64,000 bases of DNA, taken from Vreelandella boliviensis LC1. GTDB lineage: Bacteria > Pseudomonadota > Gammaproteobacteria > Pseudomonadales > Halomonadaceae. The DNA is taken from NCBI RefSeq assembly GCF_000236035.1, contig NZ_JH393257.1, positions 1,975,989 to 2,039,988 of the forward strand. Direction: 5' to 3'. Below the pieces are notes generated by a model. The model was given only the letters and a program-made list of their open reading frames with translations. It searched no databases and had not been told where the DNA came from. Both the position numbers and the translations under genes were made by a program. Positions 17,635 to 26,564 of the stretch are shown here, piece by piece (the stretch's first letter is position 1; every line of letters starts with the position of its first letter).

Positions 17635-18869
17635 AGCGGATCAACAGCGTAGAGGTGCTGTTAGCAGGTAACCCTGTGGGGGAACTGGTCGCTAGCCGAC
17701 AGGGCATCTACTTTGCCTATCACCCCCAATGGGTGGGGGAAGGCTTCAATTTGTCGCCCCTGAACATGGATTTTACTACCCAACCACAGAAGGCGCCTGA
17801 TCCACTTCTTTTTGCTGGTCTACCGGGAGCATTTTCTGACTCTCTGCCGGATGGCTGGGGTATGCTGCTCATGGATCGTTATTTCCTTGCCGAGCATGGC
17901 AAAGGTCGGAGAGATATTTCCCCTCTAGACCGGCTCGCTTACATGGCTGACAGGGGGATGGGGGCATTGGAGTATCGCCCCGTTATTGAGCGTACCGCTG
18001 ACAAAGAGAATATTGACCTAAGCCAACTCTATCAGGCATCTAATGCTGTCTACGAAGGGGAAACCGCGACCACTCTGGATGCTCTGCGATTGGCCGGTGG
18101 TTCTCCGGCGGGAGCCCGACCCAAAGTGATCGTTGCTTTATCCCCGAATGGTAAGCAGTGCAGTACATCTTTCCAGGAACTTCCTGCGGGCTATCAACAC
18201 TGGCTAGTGAAATTCCGGGCGCCAACCGAGCATCGTGACACCGGCGCCATCGAGTATGCCTATTCGGTGTTGGCAGAGCGTGCGGGGGTGAAAATGGCCG
18301 CGAGCCAGCTGATTGAGATCAACGCTTCAACGGGGGTCGAACGCTTCTTTTCTGCCCAGCGTTTTGATCGCAACGGTAATCGCAAAATTCACATGATGAC
18401 CGCTAGCGGCATTCTCTATGCCGATTACAGCGCTCCATCGCTGGACTACTCCGATCTATTGAAAGCAACCAACGCTTTTACGCGCGATGCGGAAGACGTT
18501 GAGCGTATGGCGAGGCTGATGGTGTTCAACGCCCTGACCCACAACCACGATGACCACGCTAAGAATTTCGCTTTTTTGCATGACCAGGGGCGATGGATGT
18601 TAGCGCCGGCTTATGACCTGACTTACGCCCCTGTGCGGGGCTACGCAGATGAGCACACCACGTCTATCAGCGGTGCAGGCTTGGCGACCCGCAAAAAGCT
18701 CAAACAGGTTTGCGCTCCCTTCCGGTACTTAAATCCGGATCTCTATATCGAGCAAACCCTTGATGCCCTTTCCGGCTGGTCGTCCCTTTGCCGTGAATTG
18801 GAAATCGATGCTCAGCAGCAAACAATGATTCAGCGCGCTTTCAACGAGAACCGCAAACGCCTTGGATAG
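17631..18869 (+). CDS. hipA: HipA-like serine/threonine kinase toxin
   Basis: A 412-residue HipA-family kinase. An N-terminal Couple_hipA region (about 5-105) ends with RGMGALEYRP. The HipA_C region has the nucleotide-binding loop GGSPAGARPK (about 156-165), HWLVKF with the ATP lysine, the catalytic loop NHDDHAKNF (D307/D308), and the metal-binding PAYDL (D329). All key residues are present, so it appears active. E. coli HipA phosphorylates glutamyl-tRNA synthetase and causes persistence; related kinases have other targets, and the target here is unknown. It is intact and follows the antitoxin with a 4-base overlap. Confidence 0.88.
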   Translation: MKRINSVEVLLAGNPVGELVASRQGIYFAYHPQWVGEGFNLSPLNMDFTTQPQKAPDPLLFAGLPGAFSDSLPDGWGMLLMDRYFLAEHGKGRRDISPLDRLAYMADRGMGALEYRPVIERTADKENIDLSQLYQASNAVYEGETATTLDALRLAGGSPAGARPKVIVALSPNGKQCSTSFQELPAGYQHWLVKFRAPTEHRDTGAIEYAYSVLAERAGVKMAASQLIEINASTGVERFFSAQRFDRNGNRKIHMMTASGILYADYSAPSLDYSDLLKATNAFTRDAEDVERMARLMVFNALTHNHDDHAKNFAFLHDQGRWMLAPAYDLTYAPVRGYADEHTTSISGAGLATRKKLKQVCAPFRYLNPDLYIEQTLDALSGWSSLCRELEIDAQQQTMIQRAFNENRKRLG

Positions 18870-18915
18870 CACTAGGGATGCTAGCCGATGATAATCACAC
18901 TGCGGTCACGCGAGC

Positions 18916-18944
18916 ACAGTCACTTTCTAAACAGTCACTTTCTA
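18916..18944 (+). repeat. Two 14-bp direct repeats
   Basis: ACAGTCACTTTCTA occurs at 18916-18929 and again at 18931-18944, one base apart. They lie in the gap after hipA and upstream of the small membrane peptide. They may be a slippage product or a pair of protein-binding sites. Confidence 0.7.
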
Positions 18945-19061
18945 TCAGTGAAATGCAACGACATTACGCAAAAGCAGAAAAAGCCTGCTAGGATGGGTGT
19001 GTTGGCTCATGGGTAAGCAAGCCTTTGATTTCCCTAAAACGCAATAAGCAAGGAGTGCCCT

Positions 19062-19136
19062 ATGCGTAATATTATCTACATTATTGGTCTTATCGTGGTT
19101 GTGTTGTTCATCCTTTCGATGCTCGGTCTGCGCTAA
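19062..19136 (+). CDS. Small single-helix membrane peptide (24 aa)
   Basis: The ORF reads MRNIIYIIGLIVVVLFILSM plus a four-residue tail ending LGLR. It has a strong Shine-Dalgarno AAGGAG at 19050-19055, six bases before the ATG, and is followed within 40 bases by a strong terminator, so it looks like a real, separately transcribed gene. Almost the entire chain is one membrane helix with positive charge at both ends. Similar tiny proteins occur in gammaproteobacteria, but I know of no function. Confidence 0.75.
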   Translation: MRNIIYIIGLIVVVLFILSMLGLR

Positions 19137-19170
19137 CAGCTAAACGCTGGTCTCAAAAAAACACGCCAAG

Positions 19171-19208
19171 AAAAACCGCCCGAAGCGTTCGCTTACGGGC
19201 GGTTTTTT
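19171..19208 (+). terminator. Rho-independent terminator after the small membrane peptide
   Basis: Arms AAAAACCGCCCG (19171-19182) and CGGGCGGTTTTT (19196-19207) form a perfect stem with a 13-base loop ending in a T-run. The A-run on the left means it may also work for the minus-strand gene at 19275. Confidence 0.9.
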
Positions 19209-19274
19209 ATTAGCTCTTTTGATCAGCTATTATGACTGGCTGTGTTGATTAGCGATGCTTGGCAACAAAATACA

Positions 19275-19631
19275 TTAAGCGCAGTCGGCAGCCCCCTGGC
19301 CGAACATATCAAACATTATTTCGCGGCCGAGACGAGTTAACACAAAGCGGCCATACTCATTGAAGCTGGCGGCTTCACTGGCTTCCATTACCTTCTGGCA
19401 GGTTGCCCAGGTGGGCGATGCTGCACTCAATGTGAGCAATTCACGGCGGGCTAAACCGCGCTGGGGCAAGGTAATGGTTTCAAGCACATGGCCGTTATCG
19501 TAGAGCAGCTCAGCGGCAATCGATAAGCATTGGCGAAGGCTGCGCTGAACATTCGCGGCTGTTGATAGCCCATTAGCTGCTTGTGATGAAGGCTCTTTCG
19601 TTAGTTCTGAAGTCATAAGTCCCGGAGTCAT
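19275..19631 (-). CDS. Conserved-looking hypothetical protein (118 aa)
   Basis: I do not recognise this protein. It is soluble, with no signal peptide or membrane helix. The N-terminal 30 residues are Ser/Thr/Ala-rich and probably disordered; a helical middle (QRSLRQCLSIAAELLYDNGH) and a C-terminal FNEYGRFVLTRLGREIMFDM follow. ATG 19631 is chosen because AGGAGA lies seven bases upstream; the longer frame starting at 19679 has no Shine-Dalgarno. It is divergent from ugd and ends near a bidirectional-looking terminator. Confidence 0.6.
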   Translation of the reverse strand: MTPGLMTSELTKEPSSQAANGLSTAANVQRSLRQCLSIAAELLYDNGHVLETITLPQRGLARRELLTLSAASPTWATCQKVMEASEAASFNEYGRFVLTRLGREIMFDMFGQGAADCA

Positions 19632-19698
19632 AGCATGTTCTCCTGCGGTCAGCACCAAATCGGGCTTGTTGCAGCGCATTATAAACCAATGAGGGTAT

Positions 19699-19712
19699 TA
19701 GACCAAGGTCTA
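19699..19712. promoter_or_regulatory. Palindrome TAGACC-AA-GGTCTA between divergent genes
   Basis: Perfect 6-base arms around AA, located between the minus-strand unknown gene (start 19631) and ugd (start 19825). The position suits an operator shared by the two genes. No regulator is identified. Confidence 0.35.
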
Positions 19713-19824
19713 TAAGCAAGAACGGCCTTTCTGCTATTGAACTCATCAATGCTCAGCCAATGTGCTACGCTCGCTATCATGTGTTGTTGTGAGTTAATCA
19801 CGTATTTTAGCGAGTCAATAAGTC

Positions 19825-21150
19825 ATGCAGATCAGTGTATTCGGAACCGGTTATGTCGGCCTTGTTGCAGGCGCTTGTTTAGCCGATGTTGGCCATCAAG
19901 TCACCTGCATGGATGTTAACGCTGAGCGCATTGATCAGCTTAATGGCGGAGAAGTGCCGATTTTTGAGCCTGGGCTAAGCACCATCGTTGCCCACAACGT
20001 AGCGTCTGGACGTTTACGCTTTACTACCGATGCTGCCCAAGCGGTAGCCGATGGCCAACTGCTGTTTATCGCCGTAGGAACGCCGCCCGATGAAGATGGC
20101 AGTGCCGACCTACGCTATGTATTAGAGGTGGCGCGCACTATCGGCCAGCATATGGATAGCTACAAGCTAGTGATTGATAAGTCGACCGTGCCGGTGGGAA
20201 CCGCCGAAAAAGTTCACGCGGTGATCGGCGATACGCTCAAACAGCGCGGTGCATCCGTTGAGTTTGATGTGTGTTCGAACCCAGAGTTTATGAAAGAAGG
20301 GGCGGCGATTGAAGACTTTACCCGTGGTGCGCGCATTATCGTCGGCACGGAAAGCGAGCGGGTAAAAGCTCACATGCAAGAGTGCTACGCCCCCTACAAT
20401 CGTAACCACGAAAAACTGATATTTATGAGCGTGCGTGCCGCCGAGCTGACCAAATACGCCGCCAACGCCATGCTCGCCACCAAAATAAGCTTTATGAATG
20501 AGATTGCTAACCTTGCCGAACGGCTCGACGTGGACGTTGAGGACGTACGCCGGGGAATTGGCAGCGACCCACGAATTGGCTACCACTTTATCTACCCTGG
20601 CTGTGGCTACGGCGGCTCCTGTTTCCCCAAAGACGTCCAGGCATTAGAGCGTGCCGCGCGTCAATTAGGCTATACGCCGGAACTGCTCGGCGCCGTCGAA
20701 GCGGTTAATTTGCGCCAAAAGCAGACCCTATTCACAAAACTGCAAGATAACTTAGGCAATCTAAGCGGTAAAACCATTGCCGTATGGGGCTTAGCTTTTA
20801 AACCCAGCACAGATGATATGCGCGAAGCGCCAAGCCGCACGTTAATGGAAGCACTCTGGCAAGCGGGTGCGAAGGTGCAAGCCTTTGACCCCGAAGCCAT
20901 GGCGGAATGCCGCCGAATTTATGGCGAGCGGGATGATCTCATGCTGGCAGGCGACCGGATTCAGGCCGTGAAAGGCGCCGATGCCTTGGTTATCTGCACC
21001 GAGTGGAAAGAGTTCCGTAGTGTAGATTTCGCTTGGTTAGCTGGCCAACTGGCTGAAAAAGTCGTCATTGATGGGCGTAATTTATACACACCCAGTGCCG
21101 TCGAAGAGGCTGGGTTGCGTTACATAGGGGTGGGAAGAAAGAGTAATTAG
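19825..21150 (+). CDS. ugd: UDP-glucose 6-dehydrogenase
   Basis: A 441-residue enzyme that oxidises UDP-glucose to UDP-glucuronate for capsule, exopolysaccharide or lipid modification. The NAD-binding motif [15 protein letters not shown] is at the N-terminus, the KSTVPVGT segment follows near 115, and the catalytic Cys is C266 in [12 protein letters not shown]. The C-terminal UDP-binding domain begins with [18 protein letters not shown]. Length is normal. The gene stands alone, 230 bases before fliD, and need not belong to the flagellar block. Confidence 0.95.
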   Translation: MQISVFGTGYVGLVAGACLADVGHQVTCMDVNAERIDQLNGGEVPIFEPGLSTIVAHNVASGRLRFTTDAAQAVADGQLLFIAVGTPPDEDGSADLRYVLEVARTIGQHMDSYKLVIDKSTVPVGTAEKVHAVIGDTLKQRGASVEFDVCSNPEFMKEGAAIEDFTRGARIIVGTESERVKAHMQECYAPYNRNHEKLIFMSVRAAELTKYAANAMLATKISFMNEIANLAERLDVDVEDVRRGIGSDPRIGYHFIYPGCGYGGSCFPKDVQALERAARQLGYTPELLGAVEAVNLRQKQTLFTKLQDNLGNLSGKTIAVWGLAFKPSTDDMREAPSRTLMEALWQAGAKVQAFDPEAMAECRRIYGERDDLMLAGDRIQAVKGADALVICTEWKEFRSVDFAWLAGQLAEKVVIDGRNLYTPSAVEEAGLRYIGVGRKSN

Positions 21151-21248
21151 AATGCAGCGTTACTAACGATATATTAATAACGCCTCATTCATGTATTACG
21201 GACCGTTACTTGGAATTACGTCTTAATACGAAAAAAACAGCCAAATAT

Positions 21249-21275
21249 TCAAGTTATAGTTCACTTGGTCGTTAT
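21249..21275 (+). promoter_or_regulatory. Weak sigma-28 (FliA) promoter candidate for the first fliD
   Basis: TCAAGTTA (21249-21256), an 11-base spacer and GTCGTTAT (21268-21275) resemble the consensus TAAAGTTT-N11-GCCGATAA with five mismatches. It lies about 105 bases before the ATG at 21381. The spacing is exact, but the match is much poorer than for the other flagellar genes here. Confidence 0.35.
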
Positions 21276-21380
21276 ATTAAGGTAATTGTATTAGAAATAG
21301 TGTTACGCATCACTTCATGAATAAGCAGTAATTTAAAGCATCAAGCGTAGCAACACGTATTTAAAAAAGGTATTGGTTTT

Positions 21381-22736
21381 ATGGCTGCTATTACATCACT
21401 AGGCATCGGTTCTGGCTTGGATCTGAACGGCTTGCTTAAAGAGCTAAAAACGGCAGAGCAAGCGAAGCTTGAGCCCATTCAACAACAGCTCCAGTCTGAA
21501 GATGCAAAAATATCCGCTTATGGTACGTTGCAAAATGCACTTGAGCAGTTTCAAAGCTCTGCTGAGGCCCTCAACAAAACGTCTTCATTCGAGAGTCTGA
21601 CAACCAATGTCGATGGCAGTGCTGTTGGTGCTGTTAGCAGTAATGAGGCTCAGCCTGGTCAATATGAAGTGCAAGTCGGCCAGTTAGCTACAGCTAGTAG
21701 CCTGGTAACAGAGCGTTTGGAAACAGCAGATGAAAGCATAGTGACTGGGGAGCAGTCATTAACCTTTACTCTTGCTGATGGGGCCATGGATCCAATTACC
21801 ATTGCCGATGGCAGTTCCCTTGAAGACATGCGTGATGCCATCAATGAACAGAGCGATGGTCGCTTAAGCGCCTCAATTATTAATGATGGCGAAGGCTACC
21901 GGCTTTCCGTTAATGCTACCGATACCGGTGCGGACGCGAGTATTGAAAGCACCAATTTTTCAAACATTCTCGCTGGTGACGTCACCACTTCTGATGCCCA
22001 GGTGGTTCAGGAAGGACAGGACGCAGAGTTTAACGTCAATGGAATCGATATCGTTAGTCCTACCAATCAAGTTGAGGGCGCTATTCAAGGCGTTACCTTG
22101 AACTTATCGGAGGCGGACGCGACGAGCACAGTAAGCGTGGAGCAGGATAGCGAAGCTATCCGCGAGCAAGTCACCGCTTTTGTTGACAACTTCAACACGC
22201 TCAAAGATACCATTACTAGCTTGACAGCTTATGACGCTGATTCGGGCCGAGCGGCAGGGCTGAATGCTGATGCAGCAACTCGCGCTGTTGAAAGGGAGTT
22301 GCGTCAAACCATTAGCAGTGTTGTTGGGGGAGATGGCTTTAGCGTGTTGTCGGATGTAGGTATTTCGCTTCAAGTAGACGGCAAGCTGGAGATTGATGAA
22401 GACCAATTAGACAGCATTGTGGCTAATCAGCCGGATCAGCTTGCTAGCTTTTTTGCAGGGGATAGCGAGGAGGGTGGCATGGCAGGCCAAATTGCCTCAT
22501 CGCTTGAAAGCTTGGTTGGAACAGGTGGACGTCTTGAAAATGCTGTTGAATCATCTGAAAGGCGCTTTGCTTCGTTAGAAGAACGTTTTGCGACCACTGA
22601 AAGCCGTATCGAACAAACTGTAGAGCGTTATCGAACGCAGTTTCAAGCAATGGACAGCATGGTGGCGCAAATGAACCAAACCAGCGCCTATTTGACCCAG
22701 CAGTTTGCCGTGCTGGGGCAGCAAAACCAAAATTAA
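21381..22736 (+). CDS. fliD: Flagellar filament cap protein FliD (copy 1)
   Basis: A 451-residue HAP2. The N-terminal FliD_N begins ITSLGIGSGLDLNGLLKELK; the middle has the QYEVQVGQLA and FNVNGIDIVSPTNQVEGAIQ elements; FliD_C ends with MDSMVAQMNQTSAYLTQQFA, the coiled C-terminal helix. The cap sits on the filament tip and promotes flagellin folding. It has its own terminator at 22767-22800, so it is separate from the second fliD, with which it shares the same architecture but only moderate identity. No fliS or fliT chaperone gene follows, unlike the usual order. Confidence 0.93.
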   Translation: MAAITSLGIGSGLDLNGLLKELKTAEQAKLEPIQQQLQSEDAKISAYGTLQNALEQFQSSAEALNKTSSFESLTTNVDGSAVGAVSSNEAQPGQYEVQVGQLATASSLVTERLETADESIVTGEQSLTFTLADGAMDPITIADGSSLEDMRDAINEQSDGRLSASIINDGEGYRLSVNATDTGADASIESTNFSNILAGDVTTSDAQVVQEGQDAEFNVNGIDIVSPTNQVEGAIQGVTLNLSEADATSTVSVEQDSEAIREQVTAFVDNFNTLKDTITSLTAYDADSGRAAGLNADAATRAVERELRQTISSVVGGDGFSVLSDVGISLQVDGKLEIDEDQLDSIVANQPDQLASFFAGDSEEGGMAGQIASSLESLVGTGGRLENAVESSERRFASLEERFATTESRIEQTVERYRTQFQAMDSMVAQMNQTSAYLTQQFAVLGQQNQN

Positions 22737-22766
22737 ATAGATAAACAAGCAAAATTAATGACATAT

Positions 22767-22800
22767 GAAAAGCCCAGCACATAGTGTTGGGCTTTTTTTT
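22767..22800 (+). terminator. Rho-independent terminator after fliD copy 1
   Basis: AGCCCAGCAC and GTGTTGGGCT pair (one G-U) around ATA, followed by eight T residues ending at 22800. It separates the two fliD genes. Confidence 0.9.
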
Positions 22801-22841
22801 CGATAGCTTCAATTAGTAATAGCTTAAAAAAGCAAGATCGC

Positions 22842-22868
22842 TAAAGTTTATCCGCCAGCAGCCGATAA
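22842..22868 (+). promoter_or_regulatory. Perfect sigma-28 (FliA) promoter of fliD copy 2
   Basis: TAAAGTTT (22842-22849), 11-base spacer, GCCGATAA (22861-22868) is an exact match to the enterobacterial FliA consensus. It lies 42 bases before the ATG at 22911. Confidence 0.95.
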
Positions 22869-22910
22869 TTTTCATAGATACTTTATCTACTACTTATAAG
22901 GAACTGAGTC

Positions 22911-24263
22911 ATGGCTTCGATAACTGCACTTGGTGTGGGCTCTGGGCTGGATCTCGCTGGTTTGGTTGACCAGCTTAAAGCGGCCGAAAAGCAAAAGCTT
23001 GTGCCTATTTTAGAGCAGAAAAGTGCTCAGCAGACCAAGATTTCTGCCTATGGGCGCCTTGAATCAGCGATGGATAGGGTGCAAACCTCTATTGCTGCGT
23101 TGAACGATGCCGCTTCATTTAAGCAACAAAAAAGCACCGTTACTGGCGAGGGTGTGCTGGCGACCGCAGGCGAAACCGCTAATGCCGGGCGCTATGAAGT
23201 CACCGTTACTCAACTGGCTCGCGCAGGCAGCGCTGCCTCCAACAGCGTAGCGCTAGATCAAGAGCTAACAGCAGCCGATGCGACCCTGACGCTTGAATTT
23301 GGTGCTGGTGGTACACAAACAAGCTACGACGTTGATATTTCAGCAGGTAGTACGCTTGCAGATGTTCGTGACCAAATCAATGCGGATAAAGAGTCTGGCG
23401 TCACCGCTTCTCTCGTTAATGATGGTACTGGGTATCGCTTAGCGTTGAGCTCAAAAGAGACGGGCGAAGAGGCATCACTCACTGGTTTCTCAGGCTTGGC
23501 TTCACTAACCATGGATGCAGCCACCCTGCGTACCGGTCAGGATGCAGAGCTGAACGTTAACGGTATTGCCATTACCAGTAAAACCAACCGAGTTGAAGAG
23601 GCAATTCAAGGCGTAACGCTTGACCTCACGGCGGCTTCTGGTGACCCGGTTACGCTAGTCATTGAGCGTGATGAAGAGTCGCTGAGAGGAGCCATTGACG
23701 AGTTCGTTAAAAACTACAACGAAATGAAATCCACCGTTGGCAGAATGACCGCCTACAACGGGGAAGGCGAAACATCGGGCGAGCTGGTGGGCGACCGCAC
23801 CGTTCGTACTATTGAAGACCGCCTACGTCGGGATATAACAGACAACCTCGGAACTGGCGATATTTCACGCCTTTCTCAACTGGGCATCGCCATTGATGAG
23901 AAGGGACGACTTAAAGTCGATGAAGATAAATTGGCTGATGCGGTAACGAATAACCCTGAAGGACTGTCTGCTTTTTTTGCGGGTGAAAATGAAGAAGGTG
24001 GTTTTGCAGGACGATTAAACGCCACGCTTGAAGGTATCACTGCAGAAAACGGTATTATCCAAAGTTCAGTGACTAGCGCCCAGCAGCGGGTTGACAGCCT
24101 GGATGTACGCAAGCTGCGTATGGAGGCAAGTATCGAGCGAAGCACAGAGCGTTACCGCCAGCAGTTTGGGCAATTAGATGGCTTGATCGCCCAAATGAAC
24201 TCTATGAGCAGCTATCTCTCCCAGCAGTTCAGCATCCTGGGTAACATGCAAAAAGGTAATTAA
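22911..24263 (+). CDS. fliD: Flagellar filament cap protein FliD (copy 2)
   Basis: A 450-residue second HAP2 with the same layout: ITALGVGSGLDLAGLVDQLK at the N-terminus, GRYEVTVTQLARAG, the LNVNGIAITSKTNRVEEAIQ element and a C-terminal LDGLIAQMNSMSSYLSQQFS. It differs clearly from copy 1 in the central domains, which face the outside of the cap. The perfect FliA promoter suggests it is the main late-class cap gene. AAGGA precedes the ATG. Confidence 0.93.
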   Translation: MASITALGVGSGLDLAGLVDQLKAAEKQKLVPILEQKSAQQTKISAYGRLESAMDRVQTSIAALNDAASFKQQKSTVTGEGVLATAGETANAGRYEVTVTQLARAGSAASNSVALDQELTAADATLTLEFGAGGTQTSYDVDISAGSTLADVRDQINADKESGVTASLVNDGTGYRLALSSKETGEEASLTGFSGLASLTMDAATLRTGQDAELNVNGIAITSKTNRVEEAIQGVTLDLTAASGDPVTLVIERDEESLRGAIDEFVKNYNEMKSTVGRMTAYNGEGETSGELVGDRTVRTIEDRLRRDITDNLGTGDISRLSQLGIAIDEKGRLKVDEDKLADAVTNNPEGLSAFFAGENEEGGFAGRLNATLEGITAENGIIQSSVTSAQQRVDSLDVRKLRMEASIERSTERYRQQFGQLDGLIAQMNSMSSYLSQQFSILGNMQKGN

Positions 24264-24325
24264 CCAGGCAGTTGAAAGGTAGTTGCGAAAGTTACATTGG
24301 GTTGCAAAAAAAACAGTAATTTTTC

Positions 24326-24352
24326 TAAAGAAATTGGTGGGGATGCCGTTAA
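24326..24352 (+). promoter_or_regulatory. Sigma-28 promoter of flagellin gene 1
   Basis: TAAAGAAA (24326-24333), 11-base spacer, GCCGTTAA (24345-24352). The -10 element is also the left arm of the palindrome GCCGTTA/TAACGG found at the same place in the other flagellin genes. The ATG is 70 bases downstream. Confidence 0.88.
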
Positions 24353-24421
24353 TTATCATAACGGCACTGCAAGCGCCGCAAAGCAGGCCATTAGGCCAGT
24401 TCATCTCCAAGGAGTGCTCAC

Positions 24422-25303
24422 ATGTCTGTAATCAACACTAACATTACTGCCCTAATCGGCCAGAATAACTTGTCAAATTCGCAGTCTATGCTGGCCAAGG
24501 CGCAAGAGCGTCTGTCATCTGGCCTGCGCATCAACAGCGCTTCTGACGATGCCGCTGGTCAAGCTATCGCCAATAAAATGACGGCCCAGATCAAAGGTAT
24601 GGATCAGGCTAGTCGTAATGCTAGCGACGGCATCTCCCTGGTGCAGACCATGGAAGGCGGTCTAGACCAAGTTAACGACAACCTGCAGCGTATCCGTGAG
24701 CTGGCTGTACAGGGCGCCAACGATACCAACACCAAAGAAGACCGCGCAGCTATTACTACAGAGATTAATGAGCGTCTGGCAGAAATCGACCGTGTGGCTA
24801 ACAGCAATAACTTCAACGGTACCAATCTGCTAAGTAGCGGCGGTGCCACGTTGAATATTCAGGTCGGCTCCAATACTTCAGATAATGATGTTATTGAAGT
24901 CGATACGGTCAATGCCACCGTTGCCGGTCTCGGTCTTGAGGCAGTGGCGTCTGGTAGTACAGCAGCGGCTGTGACTGGTGGTGAATTCGTGGTTGCGGAT
25001 GCATCAGGTGGCGCTACTCACACTGAATTCCAGAATCTGATTAATGCTGTTGATGAGGCAACTGAAGGTCTGGATACTAACCGCGCTACTTTGGGTGCGA
25101 CCCTAAACCGTTTTGATTCGGTAATTGATAACCTATCGACAACATCGACTAACCTTTCTGAAGCCCGTTCGCGTATCGAAGATGCCGACTACGCGGTGGA
25201 AGTGTCTAACATGACGCGTGCGAACATTCTCCAACAGGCGGGTACTTCCATGCTGGCACAGGCAAATCAGACACCGCAGTCCGTACTGTCTTTGCTGGGC
25301 TAA
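24422..25303 (+). CDS. fliC: Flagellin (copy 1)
   Basis: A 293-residue short flagellin made of the D0/D1 domains and a small variable centre. The N-terminal region (MSVINTNITALIGQNNLSNS) and the C-terminal region (ARSRIEDADYAVEVSNMTRA, ending TPQSVLSLLG) are nearly identical to the two copies downstream. The central part, about residues 145-210, is different and Ala/Thr/Val-rich, likely surface-exposed and a target for O-glycosylation. A long conserved leader, GGAG Shine-Dalgarno and own terminator make it a monocistronic unit. Confidence 0.97.
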   Translation: MSVINTNITALIGQNNLSNSQSMLAKAQERLSSGLRINSASDDAAGQAIANKMTAQIKGMDQASRNASDGISLVQTMEGGLDQVNDNLQRIRELAVQGANDTNTKEDRAAITTEINERLAEIDRVANSNNFNGTNLLSSGGATLNIQVGSNTSDNDVIEVDTVNATVAGLGLEAVASGSTAAAVTGGEFVVADASGGATHTEFQNLINAVDEATEGLDTNRATLGATLNRFDSVIDNLSTTSTNLSEARSRIEDADYAVEVSNMTRANILQQAGTSMLAQANQTPQSVLSLLG

Positions 25304-25338
25304 GTTCTTAGCCTGTAACGCGTTAAAAGAATGTATCG

Positions 25339-25365
25339 ACGGGGCCAGCTGGCCCCGTTTTTTTT
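25339..25365 (+). terminator. Terminator of flagellin gene 1
   Basis: ACGGGGCC/GGCCCCGT stem (25339-25358) with loop AGCT, followed by seven T. The same stem is used after all three flagellin genes, which shows that the whole unit was duplicated. Confidence 0.95.
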
Positions 25366-25404
25366 GCTGTAAATGTTATTTACATTTAAACAGGCATTTT
25401 TTGC

Positions 25405-25431
25405 TAAAGAATTGGGCCGGGCAGCCGTTAA
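25405..25431 (+). promoter_or_regulatory. Sigma-28 promoter of flagellin gene 2
   Basis: TAAAGAAT (25405-25412), 11-base spacer, GCCGTTAA (25424-25431), followed by the TAACGG half of the palindrome. The ATG is at 25501. Confidence 0.88.
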
Positions 25432-25500
25432 TTATAATAACGGTGATACAAACACCGCAAAGCAGGCCAATAGGCCAGTTAATCTTCAAGGAGTGCTCAC

Positions 25501-26382
25501 ATGTCTGTAATCAACACGAATATTACGGCTCTGATCGGCCAGAACAACCTGTCCAACTCACAGTCTATGCTGGCCAAAGCGCAAGAGCGCTTGTCTTCTG
25601 GCCTGCGCATCAATAGCGCTTCAGACGATGCTGCTGGTCAAGCCATCGCCAACAAAATGACGGCCCAGATCAAAGGCATGGATCAAGCTAGCCGTAATGC
25701 TAGCGACGGTATCTCGCTGGTGCAGACCATGGAGGGTGGCCTTGATCAAGTTAATGACAACCTTCAGCGTATTCGTGAGCTAGCAGTGCAGGGTGCCAAC
25801 GATACCAATACAGCAGATGATCGTGAAGCCATCACGACCGAGATCAATGAGCGTTTGGCTGAAATTGACCGTGTGGCTGGGAGCAATAACTTCAACGGCA
25901 CTAGCTTACTGAACCTGGATTCTGGCGCCGGCAGTAGCTTAAGTATTCAGGTTGGTTCTAACACTGAGGCTGAAGATGTTATTACTGTAAATACGGTCGA
26001 TGCGACTGTTGCTGGCCTAGGGCTGGCTTCTGGTAACTCTGCTGTTACAGCCTCTACGTTTGACTCCACTGCTGTTTCTGCTGCTAGTGGTGGTGCTGCC
26101 CAAGCCTTTCAGAATCTGATTGACTCGGTAGATGCTGCGACTGAACAGCTAGACACCAACCGCGCAACGTTGGGTGCTACCCTAAACCGTTTTGACTCAG
26201 TGATTGATAACCTTGCCACGACGTCGACTAACCTCTCTGAAGCTCGTTCGCGTATTGAAGATGCCGATTACGCAGTGGAAGTGTCTAACATGACGCGTGC
26301 TAATATTCTTCAGCAGGCCGGTACGTCCATGCTGGCACAGGCTAACCAGACACCACAATCTGTACTGTCTCTGCTGGGCTAA
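25501..26382 (+). CDS. fliC: Flagellin (copy 2)
   Basis: Also 293 residues, with conserved ends equal to copy 1 apart from a few positions (for example TNTADDREAI instead of TNTKEDRAAI). The variable centre starts after NNFNGTSLLN and contains LDSGAGSSLSIQ and a Ser/Ala-rich ASTFDSTAVSAASGG. All three copies share the leader, the GGAG site and the terminator stem. Having several flagellins permits mixed or switchable filaments. Confidence 0.97.
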   Translation: MSVINTNITALIGQNNLSNSQSMLAKAQERLSSGLRINSASDDAAGQAIANKMTAQIKGMDQASRNASDGISLVQTMEGGLDQVNDNLQRIRELAVQGANDTNTADDREAITTEINERLAEIDRVAGSNNFNGTSLLNLDSGAGSSLSIQVGSNTEAEDVITVNTVDATVAGLGLASGNSAVTASTFDSTAVSAASGGAAQAFQNLIDSVDAATEQLDTNRATLGATLNRFDSVIDNLATTSTNLSEARSRIEDADYAVEVSNMTRANILQQAGTSMLAQANQTPQSVLSLLG

Positions 26383-26418
26383 TACCCCTAGCCAGTAATG
26401 TTTCAAAAGATTGTAACG

Positions 26419-26446
26419 ACGGGGCCAACAGGCCCCGTTTTTATTT
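26419..26446 (+). terminator. Terminator of flagellin gene 2
   Basis: ACGGGGCC (26419-26426), loop AACA, GGCCCCGT (26431-26438), then TTTTATTT. Confidence 0.95.
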
Positions 26447-26537
26447 AAGGCAGATATCCCTGAATTCGATGTCAATAAGCAGTTGTCGCATCAATTATCT
26501 GGCTTACAGTCGCTTACATAAAAAGGACGGTTTTTTC

Positions 26538-26564
26538 TAAAGAAGTCGCTGGGGGAGCCGTTAA
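26538..26564 (+). promoter_or_regulatory. Sigma-28 promoter of flagellin gene 3
   Basis: TAAAGAAG (26538-26545), 11-base spacer, GCCGTTAA (26557-26564), then the TAACGGC arm. The ATG is at 26634. Confidence 0.88.
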
